From Actinomycetota bacterium (lineage in GTDB: Bacteria > Actinomycetota > Acidimicrobiia > Acidimicrobiales > RAAP-2), in the NCBI GenBank assembly GCA_021324045.1, contig JAJPJV010000036.1:1-41991 (forward strand): DNA of 41,991 nucleotides, read 5' to 3'. Numbering within the stretch: position 1 is the stretch's first letter; every line of letters begins with the position of its first letter. Below the pieces are notes generated by a model. It was not told the origin of the DNA, did no database searches, and was given only the letters and a program-made list of their open reading frames with translations. Below, in pieces: positions 24,770 to 34,477 of this stretch. A program made the translations under genes and the position numbers.

Positions 24770-25281
24770 GCTCGGCGAGTTCGGGGAACATGGTCGGCGC
24801 GGAGGGTCCGATCGCGGTAGCCCATACCACCGGCTCGGACGGTACGGACGTTGCACACCCCACACGTGAGCAGTACCACGCCCTTGTTGCCCAGTACCGG
24901 GCGGATGGCTTCGAGACCTGCGCTGATCTCTGTGGTGTCGACTACCTCACGCATCCCGGACGCAGCGGTCTTCCCGAGGGCATCAAGCCGGAGCGCTTCG
25001 AGGTCGTTGTCAATCTCCTCTCCCTCCAGCTGCGTCGGAGAGTGCGCGTCCGGGTACAGGTTCCCGAAGACGATCCGGTCGTCGACTCGTTGATCGACCT
25101 CTACCCGGGGACCGATGCCATGGAGCGCGAGGTATTTGACCTGTTCGGGATTCGTTTCTCAGGACACCCGGACTTGACCCGGATCCTGATGCCTGAGGAT
25201 TGGGAAGGTCACCCGCTCCGAAAGGATTACGGCGTCGGCCGCGTGCCGGTGCAGTTCAAGGAAGCGCCGGGGCCCCGATGA
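24766..25281 (+). CDS. nuoC: NADH-quinone oxidoreductase subunit C
   Basis: A 171-residue hydrophilic subunit of the Q module. The conserved block is [18 protein letters not shown] followed by [15 protein letters not shown], which contacts NuoD and NuoB. The first 30 residues are poorly conserved. It overlaps both neighbours by four bases (ATGA at each end), a sign of tight translational coupling. Confidence 0.95.
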   Translation: MSSASSGNMVGAEGPIAVAHTTGSDGTDVAHPTREQYHALVAQYRADGFETCADLCGVDYLTHPGRSGLPEGIKPERFEVVVNLLSLQLRRRVRVRVQVPEDDPVVDSLIDLYPGTDAMEREVFDLFGIRFSGHPDLTRILMPEDWEGHPLRKDYGVGRVPVQFKEAPGPR

Positions 25282-26657
25282 ACGAGCGTCGTGAGCCGCA
25301 AGGCCCAACGAGGTTAGTGGCGAGCCCTGCGCGGCTGCATCGGGTGGCCGACGTTGCGGAGACTTCGGAGGGCGCGCAGGAACTTGCCCCCGGGAGCCCA
25401 GAGGCGTTCCTGCGAGTCGGGGAGGCAGCGGTCGGCGAGCTCGGCACCGGGGCGGTGGGCAGGACCGGTCAGATCGACCTGGAGCGCCCTGACGACGAGA
25501 CGATGATCATCAACATGGGTCCGCAGCACCCATCGACTCATGGGGTGTTGCGCCTCATGCTCGAGCTCGACGGCGAGGTCGTGCTCCGAAGCAAGCCGGT
25601 GATCGGTTATCTCCACACCGGCATGGAGAAGACCGGCGAGGAGCTCACCTACGTCCAAGGCGCCACGAACGTGACGCGCATGGACTATCTGTCGCCACTG
25701 AACAACGAGCTCGTCTTCTCCCTGGCGACCGAGGCGCTCCTCGGCATCGAACTACCCGAACGTGCGACGTGGATCCGCATGCTCATGTCCGAGCTCAATC
25801 GCATCTCCTCGCACGTGATGTGGCTGGCGACCAACGGCATGGACCTGGGGTCGACTTCGATGATGATCTACGGTTTCCGGGAGCGCGAGATGGTGCTCGC
25901 GTTCTTCGAGAAGACCACCGGCCTGCGCATGAACCACAACTACATCCGTCCCGGCGGCGTTGCCGCGGACCTGCCGGATGGATGGGAGGACGACGTGACG
26001 GTGATCTGCGACACGATCGAGGCGCGGACCTACGAGTACGACGAGTTGCTCACGGGTCAACCCATCTTCAGGGAGCGGACGATCGGGGTCGGTGCCATTA
26101 GCGCAGCGGATGCGCTGGCGCTCTCGGCGACCGGACCGATCCTGCGTTCGACTGGCGTCGCCTGGGATCTTCGCCGCGACATGCCGTATCTCGCCTACGA
26201 CCAGGTTGATTTCGACGTGATCATTGGAACCTACGGTGACAACTTCGATCGATATGCGATCCGCCTCAACGAGATCCGCGAATCGATCAAGATCGTCCGA
26301 CAGATCGTCGAGAAGATGCCCGGGGGCGATTACCGGGTGCAGGATCCGAAGGTGACGCCGCCGCCGCGTGCACGCATCGATGAGTCAATGGAGGCCCTGA
26401 TCCATCACTTCAAGGTGTTCACCGAGGGTTTCAGGGTCCCTGAAGGCGAGGTCTACACGGCGATCGAGTCACCGCGGGGCGAGCTCGGGTGCTACCTCGT
26501 CTCCGACGGGACTTCCAAGCCCTATCGGTTGCACATCCGGGCTCCGAGCTTCGTCAACCTCCAATCGTTGCCCGTGCTGCTTCGTGGTGGCCTCGTTGCC
26601 GATGCGGTCGCCACGATTTCCTCGGTGGACCCTGTGATGGGCGAGGTGGATCGGTGA
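25278..26657 (+). CDS. nuoD: NADH-quinone oxidoreductase subunit D
   Basis: A 459-residue subunit that, with NuoB, forms the quinone-binding site. The family part begins with MIINMGPQHPSTHGVL at about residue 76 and continues through GYLHTGMEK, then SELNRISSHVMW, to the C-terminal HIRAPSF and the terminal DPVMGEVDR. The N-terminal 75 residues are an extra polar region not seen in most NuoD proteins. ATG 25278 overlaps the nuoC stop, so the extension seems to be translated. Confidence 0.95.
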   Translation: MNERREPQGPTRLVASPARLHRVADVAETSEGAQELAPGSPEAFLRVGEAAVGELGTGAVGRTGQIDLERPDDETMIINMGPQHPSTHGVLRLMLELDGEVVLRSKPVIGYLHTGMEKTGEELTYVQGATNVTRMDYLSPLNNELVFSLATEALLGIELPERATWIRMLMSELNRISSHVMWLATNGMDLGSTSMMIYGFREREMVLAFFEKTTGLRMNHNYIRPGGVAADLPDGWEDDVTVICDTIEARTYEYDELLTGQPIFRERTIGVGAISAADALALSATGPILRSTGVAWDLRRDMPYLAYDQVDFDVIIGTYGDNFDRYAIRLNEIRESIKIVRQIVEKMPGGDYRVQDPKVTPPPRARIDESMEALIHHFKVFTEGFRVPEGEVYTAIESPRGELGCYLVSDGTSKPYRLHIRAPSFVNLQSLPVLLRGGLVADAVATISSVDPVMGEVDR

Positions 26658-27301
26658 GCTACTTCACGCCGGATCGGCGAGCACAGGCAGAAGAACTGTT
26701 GTCGCTCTACCCAAAGGCACGCTCCGCCCTGGTGCCGCTCTGTCATCTCGCCCAGGAGCAGGACGGATGGCTGCGGCCGGAGGCGATGGAAGAAATTGCT
26801 GGGCTCGTTGGCGTCACACCCGCAGAGGTCCGTGGGACGGCGACCTTCTACGACATGCTGCACACCGAGCCGGTCGGCACCTACCTGATCGCCATCTGCA
26901 CCAACATTGCCTGCCTCCTCGATGGGGCGCAGGAGCTCCTCGAACATGCAGAAGAGCTGCTCGGTGTGCGAGCGGGCGGCACGACGGAAGATGGCCGGTT
27001 CAGCCTGGAGGAGGCGGAATGCCTCGCGGATTGTGACCATGCCCCCTGCGTGCAGGTCAATCATCGATTCGTTCGTGCACAGACCCCGGAGGCATTCGAC
27101 CAGCTGGTCGACGACCTGGTGGCGGGCCGGGTTCAAGAGACGATTCCGCCTCATGGGACGCTGTGCCGAGTCCGCCGCGACGGGGGCTTGCGGGTCGATC
27201 GACAACAGATCGCCGCCGAGCGAGCCGCTGCTCGTGCCGCGAAGGCGTCACGCGCCGCGGCGGCTGACGAGGCGAAGCCGTCCTCTGGAGGGTCCTCGTG
27301 A
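26654..27301 (+). CDS. nuoE: NADH-quinone oxidoreductase subunit E
   Basis: A 215-residue thioredoxin-like subunit of the NADH-input module. It binds cluster N1a ([2Fe-2S]) through C82, C87, C123 and C127 (C-x4-C and C-x3-C). The protein is about 50 residues longer than usual; the extra is a C-terminal Ala/Arg-rich tail ending in AKPSSGGSS. GTG 26654 overlaps the nuoD stop (GTGA). Confidence 0.95.
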   Translation: MSYFTPDRRAQAEELLSLYPKARSALVPLCHLAQEQDGWLRPEAMEEIAGLVGVTPAEVRGTATFYDMLHTEPVGTYLIAICTNIACLLDGAQELLEHAEELLGVRAGGTTEDGRFSLEEAECLADCDHAPCVQVNHRFVRAQTPEAFDQLVDDLVAGRVQETIPPHGTLCRVRRDGGLRVDRQQIAAERAAARAAKASRAAAADEAKPSSGGSS

Positions 27302-28629
27302 TGGACGCGTCCGAGGCCTCCGGCGTGCCGCGCATCGTCACCGCCGGCTTTGACGACCCCGAGTCGTACACGATCGAGCGATATCTCGCACGTGGTGGGT
27401 ACCAGGGGCTCCGCAAGGCCCTTGGGATGGACCCCGAGGCCGTTGTGGCCGAGGTTGACCGCGCCAGCTTGCTCGGGCGCGGTGGCGCCGGGTTCCCAGC
27501 GGGTCGCAAGTGGTCGATGCTCCGACCGGATCCGGTGACCTACCTGGTGGTCAATGGTGACGAGAGCGAACCGGCTACCTTCAAGGACCACGCGCTGATC
27601 GAGCGGAACCCCCACCAGATCATCGAGGGCACGCTCATCGCGTCCTACGCAGTTCAAGCGTCCCAGGCGTTCATCTACGTCCGCGGTGAATTCGCCCTCG
27701 GGCTTGAGCGGATGCAGACGGCACTGAACGAAGCGTACGCGTACGGGGCCGTTGGCCGGGACATCTTCGGCTCGGGGTTCTCCATCGACATCGTCGTCCA
27801 CCCGGGTGCCGGTGCCTACATCTGCGGCGAGGAAACCGCCTTGTTGGAGTCGCTCGAGGGTAAGCGTGGGTTTCCGAGGATCAAGCCGCCGTACTTCCCT
27901 GCCGCCATCGGTCTCTACGGGCAGCCCACAGTCGTCAACAACGTCGAGACGATGGCGAACCTCCCTTGGATCGTCCTGCACGGTGGAGCGGCGTTTGCCT
28001 CCCTGGGGGCTGGTCGTTCCACAGGAACGCGGATGTTCGCCCTTTCCGGACACGTTCGCCGACCGGGCGTCTACGAGGTCGAGATGGTCAAGACCACATT
28101 CCGGGACCTCATCTTCTCGGAACAACTCGGACAAGGGTTGCGCGAGGGGCGGACGGTCAAGGCCTTCGTTCCTGGCGGCGTGTCTGCGCCGTGGTTCGGT
28201 CCGGAGCAGTTGGATCTTCCGCTTGGTCAAGACGAGGTCGGGGCGGCCGGGTCGATGCTGGGGTCCGGGTCGGTGGTCGTGATGGACTCCTCGACCTGCG
28301 CGGTGCGGGCGGCATGGCGGATCACGAAGTTCTTCTTCCGGGAGTCCTGTGGTCAGTGCACTCCGTGCCGTGAGGGCTCGGGGTGGCTCGAGCGGATCCT
28401 CTATCGGATCGAGCATGGTCGCGGGAGGGAGGAGGACCTCGAGCAGTTGCTGGACATCTGTGACAACATCGCTCCCGGCTTGACCTGGCCGCCACAGATG
28501 ACCACCATCTGCGTGCTCGGGCCGTCGATTCCTTCCTCGATTCACTCAGCCATTTCGATGTTTCGCGACGAATTCCTCCTGCACGTGAAAGAAGGCGCCT
28601 GTCCGATGAGTGGTGGGTCTCATGGCTGA
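27301..28629 (+). CDS. nuoF: NADH-quinone oxidoreductase subunit F
   Basis: A 442-residue subunit that binds NADH, FMN and cluster N3. GRGGAGFPAGRKW and GDESEPATFKDH form the FMN/NADH pocket, with GAYICGEETALLESLEG as a second loop. The cluster ligands C350, C353 and C356 lie in SCGQCTPCREG, with a distal Cys near the C-terminus (TTICVLG). NADH gives two electrons here, which pass to NuoE and NuoG. ATG 27301 shares a base with the nuoE stop; GTG 27298 in the same frame is an alternative. The ribosome binding site is GGAGGG. Confidence 0.95.
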   Translation: MDASEASGVPRIVTAGFDDPESYTIERYLARGGYQGLRKALGMDPEAVVAEVDRASLLGRGGAGFPAGRKWSMLRPDPVTYLVVNGDESEPATFKDHALIERNPHQIIEGTLIASYAVQASQAFIYVRGEFALGLERMQTALNEAYAYGAVGRDIFGSGFSIDIVVHPGAGAYICGEETALLESLEGKRGFPRIKPPYFPAAIGLYGQPTVVNNVETMANLPWIVLHGGAAFASLGAGRSTGTRMFALSGHVRRPGVYEVEMVKTTFRDLIFSEQLGQGLREGRTVKAFVPGGVSAPWFGPEQLDLPLGQDEVGAAGSMLGSGSVVVMDSSTCAVRAAWRITKFFFRESCGQCTPCREGSGWLERILYRIEHGRGREEDLEQLLDICDNIAPGLTWPPQMTTICVLGPSIPSSIHSAISMFRDEFLLHVKEGACPMSGGSHG

Positions 28630-31594
28630 CCACGTTCCAGCGTCGAGCACGACCAGTCCTGCGCCGACCGGATCACCCGATGAGGTCGGCTATGCGAACG
28701 AGCCAAGGATCCCCTTCGTGCTCGACGGGCGTTCCGTCACGGCTCGCCCCGGTGAGGTGCTCATCGCCGCGGCCGAGCGTGCAGGTGTTTTCATCCCACG
28801 CTTCTGCTACCACCCTCGCATGAAGCCGGTGGGCATGTGTCGGATGTGCCTGGTCGAAGTCGCATCTCCCAGGGGTCCCGCATTGCAGCCTTCCTGCTTC
28901 ATTCCGGTGACCGAGGGGATGGAGGTGGTGACCACTTCGGAGCGGGTGAAAAAGGCCCAGGACGGGGTCCACGAGTTCCTCCTCATCAACCACCCTCTGG
29001 ATTGTCCCGTCTGCGACAAAGGCGGCGAGTGCCCGCTCCAGGACCAGACGCTGGCGTACGGGCCGGGCGAGAGCCGCTTTGTCGAGGAGAAACGGCATTT
29101 CGAGAAGCCCATCGCGCTGTCGAATTTGGTGCTTCTCGACCGAGAACGCTGCATCCAGTGCGGTCGTTGCACCCGTTTCGCCGAGGAGATCGCCGGAGAG
29201 GCCCAGATCGATTTCGCTGGCAGAGGAGAGCGGTTGGAGGTGGCGAAGTTCCCTACGACCTCCTTCTCGTCGTATTTCAGCGGAAATACGGTCCAGATCT
29301 GCCCGGTCGGTGCTCTCACCGCGACCCCGTATCGCTTCACCGCACGCCCATGGGACCTCGACCAGGTCGAGTCGACCTGCACCACCTGCGCGTTGGGATG
29401 TCGAGTGGCCGTCCAGTCCTCGGCGAACCGCCTCACGCGCCTGTTGGGCATCGACGTCGACCCAGTGAACCAGAGCTGGCTCTGCGACAAGGGTCGTTAT
29501 GTCTTCGAGTCGGTCAACGGCGACGAGGCCCTGGTCCCAGGGGCGGCGTTCGCTGGGGAGGCGAGACCAGCCGGGCGGGGCGCCACCGTTCGGCTCACCC
29601 AGCCGCTGGTGCGCACACACGGCGAGCTGGTGCCCGCGAGTTGGGGAGAAGCGCTGGGCGCGGCGGCGGACGGTCTCCGGCGTGTCCGGGCCGTCGGCGG
29701 GCCGGAGGCGGTCGCGGTCCTCGGCGGGGCTCGGTTGACCAACGAGGGCGCGTACGCCTGGGCGAAGCTCGCCAAGGGGGTGATCGGGACAGACTCAGTG
29801 GACGCCCAGCTCGGTGACGGGTTGCCTGCGGAGCTGGTGCTCTCTCTCCCGCGTGCGACGATCGACGAAGCCTGTCGAGCCAAGGTCCTCGTCACGCTGA
29901 CCGGCGATGTGCGAGAAGAGCTGCCCGTCCTGTTCCTCCGCGTGCGCCAGGCAGTTCTTTCCGGGGCGACTCGCCTCGTCGAGCTCACCTACCAGACGAC
30001 CTCGCTCACGCCGTACGCGGCTGCGTCGCTTTTGATGCGCTCGGGCGATGCCCCCGGCCTTGCCCGCTTGCTCGTCGGTGGATCGGCGATTGCCTCCGGC
30101 GCTCCCTTCCACCCCGACGGGCCCCCATGGTCTCCGGCGCAGCTCGCCACTGCTCGAGATCTCCTCGCCGAGACACCGGAGGGCGCCGGGGTCGTGGTCC
30201 TGGTGGGGCGCCCCTCGCTTGCAGAAGACGCATCGTTGGTCGCCGAGGCGGTCGAGGTGCTGGCGAACGCGTGGCCTGCGGCGCGGTTCTTGCCGACGTT
30301 GCGCCGAGGGAACGTCCACGGCGCACTCGACATGGGCTTCGCTCCGGGCCTGCTCCCGGGGCGTGTCTCGCTCGAGGAGGGCCGAGCGTGGTTCCGTCGT
30401 TTCTGGCCGACGGTTCCTGAACGCACAGGACGCTCGGGTGCGGCCGTTCTGGCTTCGTTGGCGGGGGATCTCGAGGATCCCGACGGTGCAAGCGATCAGC
30501 GAGAGGCCCCAAAGGGGCCGCCCATCGGCGCGCTGGTGTTGCTCGGTGCCGATCCGGTGGGAGACTTTCCGGACCGCCAACTCGCCGAACGGGCCCTTGC
30601 TGCTGCAGAGTTCGTGGTCGTGGTGGGCGGTCACCCCTCTGCTTCACTGCATCACGCTGACGTCGTGCTCCCTGCTGCCGTGGCCCACGAGCGGCCAGGG
30701 ACGACGACGAACGTCGAGGGGCGGGTCAGCAGGCTCGGCCAGAAACTGGTCGCGCCGGGCCTCGCGTGGCCCGACTGGATGATCGCGGCGGAGCTCGCCG
30801 CTTCCCTCGGGGCGGACCTGGGGTTCACCAGTGCTTCAGCGGTTCTCGAGGAGATCGGCCGTGTTGCGCCCTCGTATCGAGGGATCGACGCCGCAATCGA
30901 GGAAGGCACGCACCGCGATGGGGTCATCGTTCCGCTCGTTGGTCGCGGTGTCGAGCGCTTCGAACCGATCGACCCGATCGCGACGCCCGGCGTCGAGTCG
31001 GTCGAGCGCCAGGGCGCCCCGCCTCGCGTGGGCTCGGCTCGCATCGGGGCGTGGGTGGTTCCTGTCAGCGTCGAGGGGAGCGGTGAGGGCGTGCCAAGGC
31101 TGCTCTCCTGGCCCTCGTATGTGGCGAAGCGCACGTCGACGCGACCGACGCACGTCTCGCCGCCGGACGCGTACACGCTCCGGCTCGTCTCGGGCCGCCG
31201 TCTCTACGATCGTGGCAGCGCGGTACTGGGATCTCCCTCACTCGTCCCCCTTGTCCCCAAGGCGCCAGCGCGAATCAACCCGCACGACTTGGACCGCTTC
31301 GGGATTGACGACGGCGATGCCGTTCGGGTTCGGTCATCTCGGGGTTCGCTCGTCATGCGGGCGGAGGCTGACCCCAACGTGGCGCGAGGAACCGTCGTCA
31401 TCGACTTCAATCTCACCGTCGCCGTTCCTGACCATCGCGACGCGCCGGGCCGCGAGGCTCTGCGCCGCGAGACGACCGCCGAGAAGGATCGCCGCGGCAC
31501 AGAACGCCCCGAGGATGCTCAACGAGAACTCGGCGCTTCCGTGCTGATCGATGCGATGGCCCCCGTGACCGACATCCGCCTGGAGTCATTATGA
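28622..31594 (+). CDS. nuoG: NADH-quinone oxidoreductase subunit G
   Basis: A 990-residue iron-sulfur chain subunit. The N-terminal ferredoxin domain has the [2Fe-2S] ligands C62, C73, C76 and C92. The His-ligated [4Fe-4S] cluster uses H124, C128, C131 and C137. CIQCGRC and a later Cys bind the next cluster. A further four-Cys set (CTTCALGC and WLCDKGRY) marks the extra cluster of some NuoG types. The rest is a molybdopterin-oxidoreductase-like domain without cofactor motifs, as usual for NuoG. ATG 28622 overlaps the nuoF stop by eight bases; a GTG at 28610 is the alternative. The middle of the protein (about 300-900) is poorly conserved. Confidence 0.94.
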   Translation: MADHVPASSTTSPAPTGSPDEVGYANEPRIPFVLDGRSVTARPGEVLIAAAERAGVFIPRFCYHPRMKPVGMCRMCLVEVASPRGPALQPSCFIPVTEGMEVVTTSERVKKAQDGVHEFLLINHPLDCPVCDKGGECPLQDQTLAYGPGESRFVEEKRHFEKPIALSNLVLLDRERCIQCGRCTRFAEEIAGEAQIDFAGRGERLEVAKFPTTSFSSYFSGNTVQICPVGALTATPYRFTARPWDLDQVESTCTTCALGCRVAVQSSANRLTRLLGIDVDPVNQSWLCDKGRYVFESVNGDEALVPGAAFAGEARPAGRGATVRLTQPLVRTHGELVPASWGEALGAAADGLRRVRAVGGPEAVAVLGGARLTNEGAYAWAKLAKGVIGTDSVDAQLGDGLPAELVLSLPRATIDEACRAKVLVTLTGDVREELPVLFLRVRQAVLSGATRLVELTYQTTSLTPYAAASLLMRSGDAPGLARLLVGGSAIASGAPFHPDGPPWSPAQLATARDLLAETPEGAGVVVLVGRPSLAEDASLVAEAVEVLANAWPAARFLPTLRRGNVHGALDMGFAPGLLPGRVSLEEGRAWFRRFWPTVPERTGRSGAAVLASLAGDLEDPDGASDQREAPKGPPIGALVLLGADPVGDFPDRQLAERALAAAEFVVVVGGHPSASLHHADVVLPAAVAHERPGTTTNVEGRVSRLGQKLVAPGLAWPDWMIAAELAASLGADLGFTSASAVLEEIGRVAPSYRGIDAAIEEGTHRDGVIVPLVGRGVERFEPIDPIATPGVESVERQGAPPRVGSARIGAWVVPVSVEGSGEGVPRLLSWPSYVAKRTSTRPTHVSPPDAYTLRLVSGRRLYDRGSAVLGSPSLVPLVPKAPARINPHDLDRFGIDDGDAVRVRSSRGSLVMRAEADPNVARGTVVIDFNLTVAVPDHRDAPGREALRRETTAEKDRRGTERPEDAQRELGASVLIDAMAPVTDIRLESL

Positions 31595-32871
31595 GCGTCC
31601 TCGGATCGTTCGCCGGATCCTCGTCGACCCTTGTTGGTGGACTGCCGTCCAGCTTGGCCGTGGACCCGCTCTTTTCCCGTGGGGTGCATTGGCAAGAGGT
31701 CGTCATCGTCATCATCCGGGTCCTCGTCGCCTTCGGGGTGCTGTTGGGATCGGTTGTGATGATGATCTGGTTCGAGCGCAAGCTGATCTCGGACATGCAG
31801 AGCCGGATCGGACCGAACCGGGCTGGACCGTGGGGCCTTCTGCAGACCCTGGCCGACGGCATCAAACTGTTCTTCAAGGAGGACTTGGTTCCGAACCGGT
31901 CCGATCGATTCGTCTTCAAACTGGCGCCCTACCTCACCTTGGTACCGGCACTACTCATCTTCAGTGTGGTGCCGGTCGGTGGCGTCGTCACGGTTGCCGG
32001 TCATACCTTCGAGCTCCAAGTCGCTGACCCGCCGATGGGGATCCTCGTGGTGCTTGCGATGTCCTCGATCTCCGTGTACGGCGTGATGCTCGCCGGATGG
32101 GCATCCGGTTCGAAATATCCGCTGATCGGATCGGTGCGCGCCTCGGCGCAGATGATCTCCTACGAGGCTGCGCTCGGGCTCACAGTGATCGCAGTGGTGA
32201 TCGTCAGCGGATCGTTGTCGACGCGGGCGATCGTGGCGCACCAGGCACCGGCCTTCTGGGACTGGAACGTGCTGCGCTTGGGGGTGGTTCCGTTCCTCAT
32301 CTTCGTCGTGGCGATCACCGCCGAGATGAACCGCCCGCCCTTCGACCTGGTCGAAGCGGAGAGCGAGCTCGTGGGTGGCTTCAACACCGAGTACTCCTCG
32401 ATCCGCTTCGCGCTCTTCTACCTCGCCGAGTTCATGGGGGTGATCACCATGTCCGGGGTCATGGTGACGCTGTTCTTCGGCGGTCCTGACGGACCAATCC
32501 CGCGGTTCATCCCCACTTCGGACCTGTGGTTCCCCTCCGTGTGGTTCCTGGCCAAGGTCTTCGTCTTCCTCTTCTTCTACGTATGGGTGCGCGCAGCGCT
32601 CCCACGACTGCGCTACGACCAGCTGATGGATGTGGGGTGGAAGGCCTTGATCCCGCTGTCTTTGGCTTGGCTCCTTGATGTCGGCGCCGTCATCGTCTGG
32701 GGTTGGTGGGCGTTGGTCGTGATCGCCGTGGAGATCGCCCTGGGAGGCGTCCTGTGGCGGGCATTCGTGGTAGGGAGCCGGCGCAGCGAGGTCGCAGCGA
32801 TCTACCCGCCAATTGCCTCCCGAATGCTCACCGTTGTGCCAGAGCCCACCGCCGAGGAGGAGCAGGAATGA
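31591..32871 (+). CDS. nuoH: NADH-quinone oxidoreductase subunit H
   Basis: A 426-residue membrane subunit with about eight helices that forms the heel next to the quinone tunnel. Conserved parts are MIWFERKLISDMQSRIGPNR, then GIKLFFKED, EMNRPPFDLVEAESELVGGF and the later YVWVRAALPRLRYDQLM. The first 35 residues form an extra N-terminal segment before the first helix. It overlaps nuoG and nuoI (ATGA at each end). Confidence 0.96.
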   Translation: MSVLGSFAGSSSTLVGGLPSSLAVDPLFSRGVHWQEVVIVIIRVLVAFGVLLGSVVMMIWFERKLISDMQSRIGPNRAGPWGLLQTLADGIKLFFKEDLVPNRSDRFVFKLAPYLTLVPALLIFSVVPVGGVVTVAGHTFELQVADPPMGILVVLAMSSISVYGVMLAGWASGSKYPLIGSVRASAQMISYEAALGLTVIAVVIVSGSLSTRAIVAHQAPAFWDWNVLRLGVVPFLIFVVAITAEMNRPPFDLVEAESELVGGFNTEYSSIRFALFYLAEFMGVITMSGVMVTLFFGGPDGPIPRFIPTSDLWFPSVWFLAKVFVFLFFYVWVRAALPRLRYDQLMDVGWKALIPLSLAWLLDVGAVIVWGWWALVVIAVEIALGGVLWRAFVVGSRRSEVAAIYPPIASRMLTVVPEPTAEEEQE

Positions 32872-33737
32872 CCCTCGTCGACCAGGTGACACGCGTTGGG
32901 GCACAGGTCCGCAGTCAGCTGCGGTTCTTCCTCGGGTTCAAGCTCACCTTCGAGCACCTGGGTCGGCCGCGAGTGACCCGCCAGTATCCCGACGAGAAGC
33001 GACCGAAGCCCCCGCGGCTTCACGGTCGCCACGTTCTCGGCCGCTACGAAGACGGCATGGAGAAGTGCATCGGATGCGAGCTGTGTGCGGGCGTCTGTCC
33101 CGCCGACTGCATCTATGTCCGAGGGCTCGACAACCCGCCGGACCACCCGGTGTCCCCTGGCGAGCGCTACGGCTACGTCTACGAGATCAACTATCTCCGA
33201 TGCATCCACTGCGACCTGTGCGTCGAGGCGTGCCCGACGGAGGCGATCACCGAGTCCAAGCTCTTCGAGTTCTCCTTCACCAATCGAGCAGACGCCATCT
33301 ACACCAAGAACGAGCTCTTGGTGGGTGACGACGGTCGACCCAAACAACTTCCCTGGGAGGACTGGCGGCCAGGGGAGGATCGATTCACTTCGGGATGGAT
33401 GCGCGCGACCTCCCCGTCGGGCTCTGCTGCCTACGAGGGCCTGGTGCAATGGTCGGGCGACCTCGGATACGGCATCCGTGCCCCGGAGGGGGGGCAGAGT
33501 GGACGCCGGGACGACGAGGCGACGGGGAATTTCCTTTTGCGCGATTCGCTCGAGGCGCACCTGCTCGCCGAGGACATCCCCTTCGAGCATCGCGGCGTCC
33601 GCGGCAAGCTATGGCGCGCACGTATGGCAGCCAGGCGGCGAAAGGCCAGGGCGGCGGCACGTGCGCGGCAGCGGGCCCGCGAGCGCGCCGGTCGCGCCGC
33701 GGAGGAGACCGGACAGCCCCGCCGGGACGTGGCATGA
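32868..33737 (+). CDS. nuoI: NADH-quinone oxidoreductase subunit I
   Basis: A 289-residue ferredoxin-like subunit with two [4Fe-4S] clusters (N6a and N6b). The ligand sets are C67, C70, C73, C77 and C112, C115, C118, C122, each in the C-x2-C-x2-C-x3-C form. NuoI proteins are usually 160-200 residues; here a long C-terminus ends in an Arg/Ala-rich stretch (about 245-280) that looks like a basic helix. ATG 32868 has an excellent GGAGGAGCAGGA leader. It overlaps nuoH upstream and nuoJ downstream (ATGA). Confidence 0.95.
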   Translation: MTLVDQVTRVGAQVRSQLRFFLGFKLTFEHLGRPRVTRQYPDEKRPKPPRLHGRHVLGRYEDGMEKCIGCELCAGVCPADCIYVRGLDNPPDHPVSPGERYGYVYEINYLRCIHCDLCVEACPTEAITESKLFEFSFTNRADAIYTKNELLVGDDGRPKQLPWEDWRPGEDRFTSGWMRATSPSGSAAYEGLVQWSGDLGYGIRAPEGGQSGRRDDEATGNFLLRDSLEAHLLAEDIPFEHRGVRGKLWRARMAARRRKARAAARARQRARERAGRAAEETGQPRRDVA

Positions 33738-34477
33738 ACCCGAGCCAGGTGAACGTGATCGGTATGGACTTAGTCGCTGCCGTACACAAAACCGGCCCTG
33801 ATATTGCGACCTTCGTGGTCTCGGCCATCATCATCATCGCCGGTGCGATCGGCGTGGTGTTCTCGCGCAATCCCGTTCACGCCGCACTGTCTTTGGTCAT
33901 GACGCTGTTCGGGGTCGCAGTCCTGTTCATCGAGCAGCAAGCTGACTTCCTGGCTGCCGTGCAGATCATCGTCTATGCAGGCGCCATCGTTGTGCTCTTT
34001 TTGTTCGTGATCATGTTTCTTGGCGTCGACCGCCGCGAGAACATTGCTGCCGAGCCCCTCCATTGGCAGCGCCCGTTGGCGCTGGTGCTGATGGCAGCTG
34101 CCTTGGCCGGGGTGATCGCATTGGGCGTGGGTTCCCACTGGGCCACTGGTCAGCAGGCCGTTGCCGGGTCGACGACCGCAGGTGGCCATTCGAACGTGTA
34201 CCTGCTGGGCAAGTCGGTGTTCACCACCTATCTCTATGCCTTCGAGGCGACGGCAGCACTGCTCGTGATCGCTGTCGTCGGTGCGGTCGTGCTCGCCAGG
34301 CGTCCTTCCCTGCCGTCGGTGGAGCCCGAGACCGATGCGCGCGGTGCTGCCGTCAGCGGGCAGCCAGGCCCCGATGGAGGGCTGCACGACGCCGCTCCCC
34401 GAGGTTCTGCGGCGCAGGATGCCTCGCCAGCGGACGTGAGGGCAGGGCAATCGCTCGTCAAGGAGGCTGGCCGATGA
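33734..34477 (+). CDS. nuoJ: NADH-quinone oxidoreductase subunit J
   Basis: A 247-residue membrane subunit with about five helices (FVVSAIIIIAGAIGVVFSR, then the YAGAIVVLFLFVIMF helix containing the pi-bulge region). The last 60 residues are polar and unconserved. The stop TGA lies at 34475-34477 and overlaps an ATG at 34474. In other genomes nuoK usually follows at once; here about 510 bases intervene, occupied by an insertion-sequence remnant. Confidence 0.94.
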   Translation: MNPSQVNVIGMDLVAAVHKTGPDIATFVVSAIIIIAGAIGVVFSRNPVHAALSLVMTLFGVAVLFIEQQADFLAAVQIIVYAGAIVVLFLFVIMFLGVDRRENIAAEPLHWQRPLALVLMAAALAGVIALGVGSHWATGQQAVAGSTTAGGHSNVYLLGKSVFTTYLYAFEATAALLVIAVVGAVVLARRPSLPSVEPETDARGAAVSGQPGPDGGLHDAAPRGSAAQDASPADVRAGQSLVKEAGR

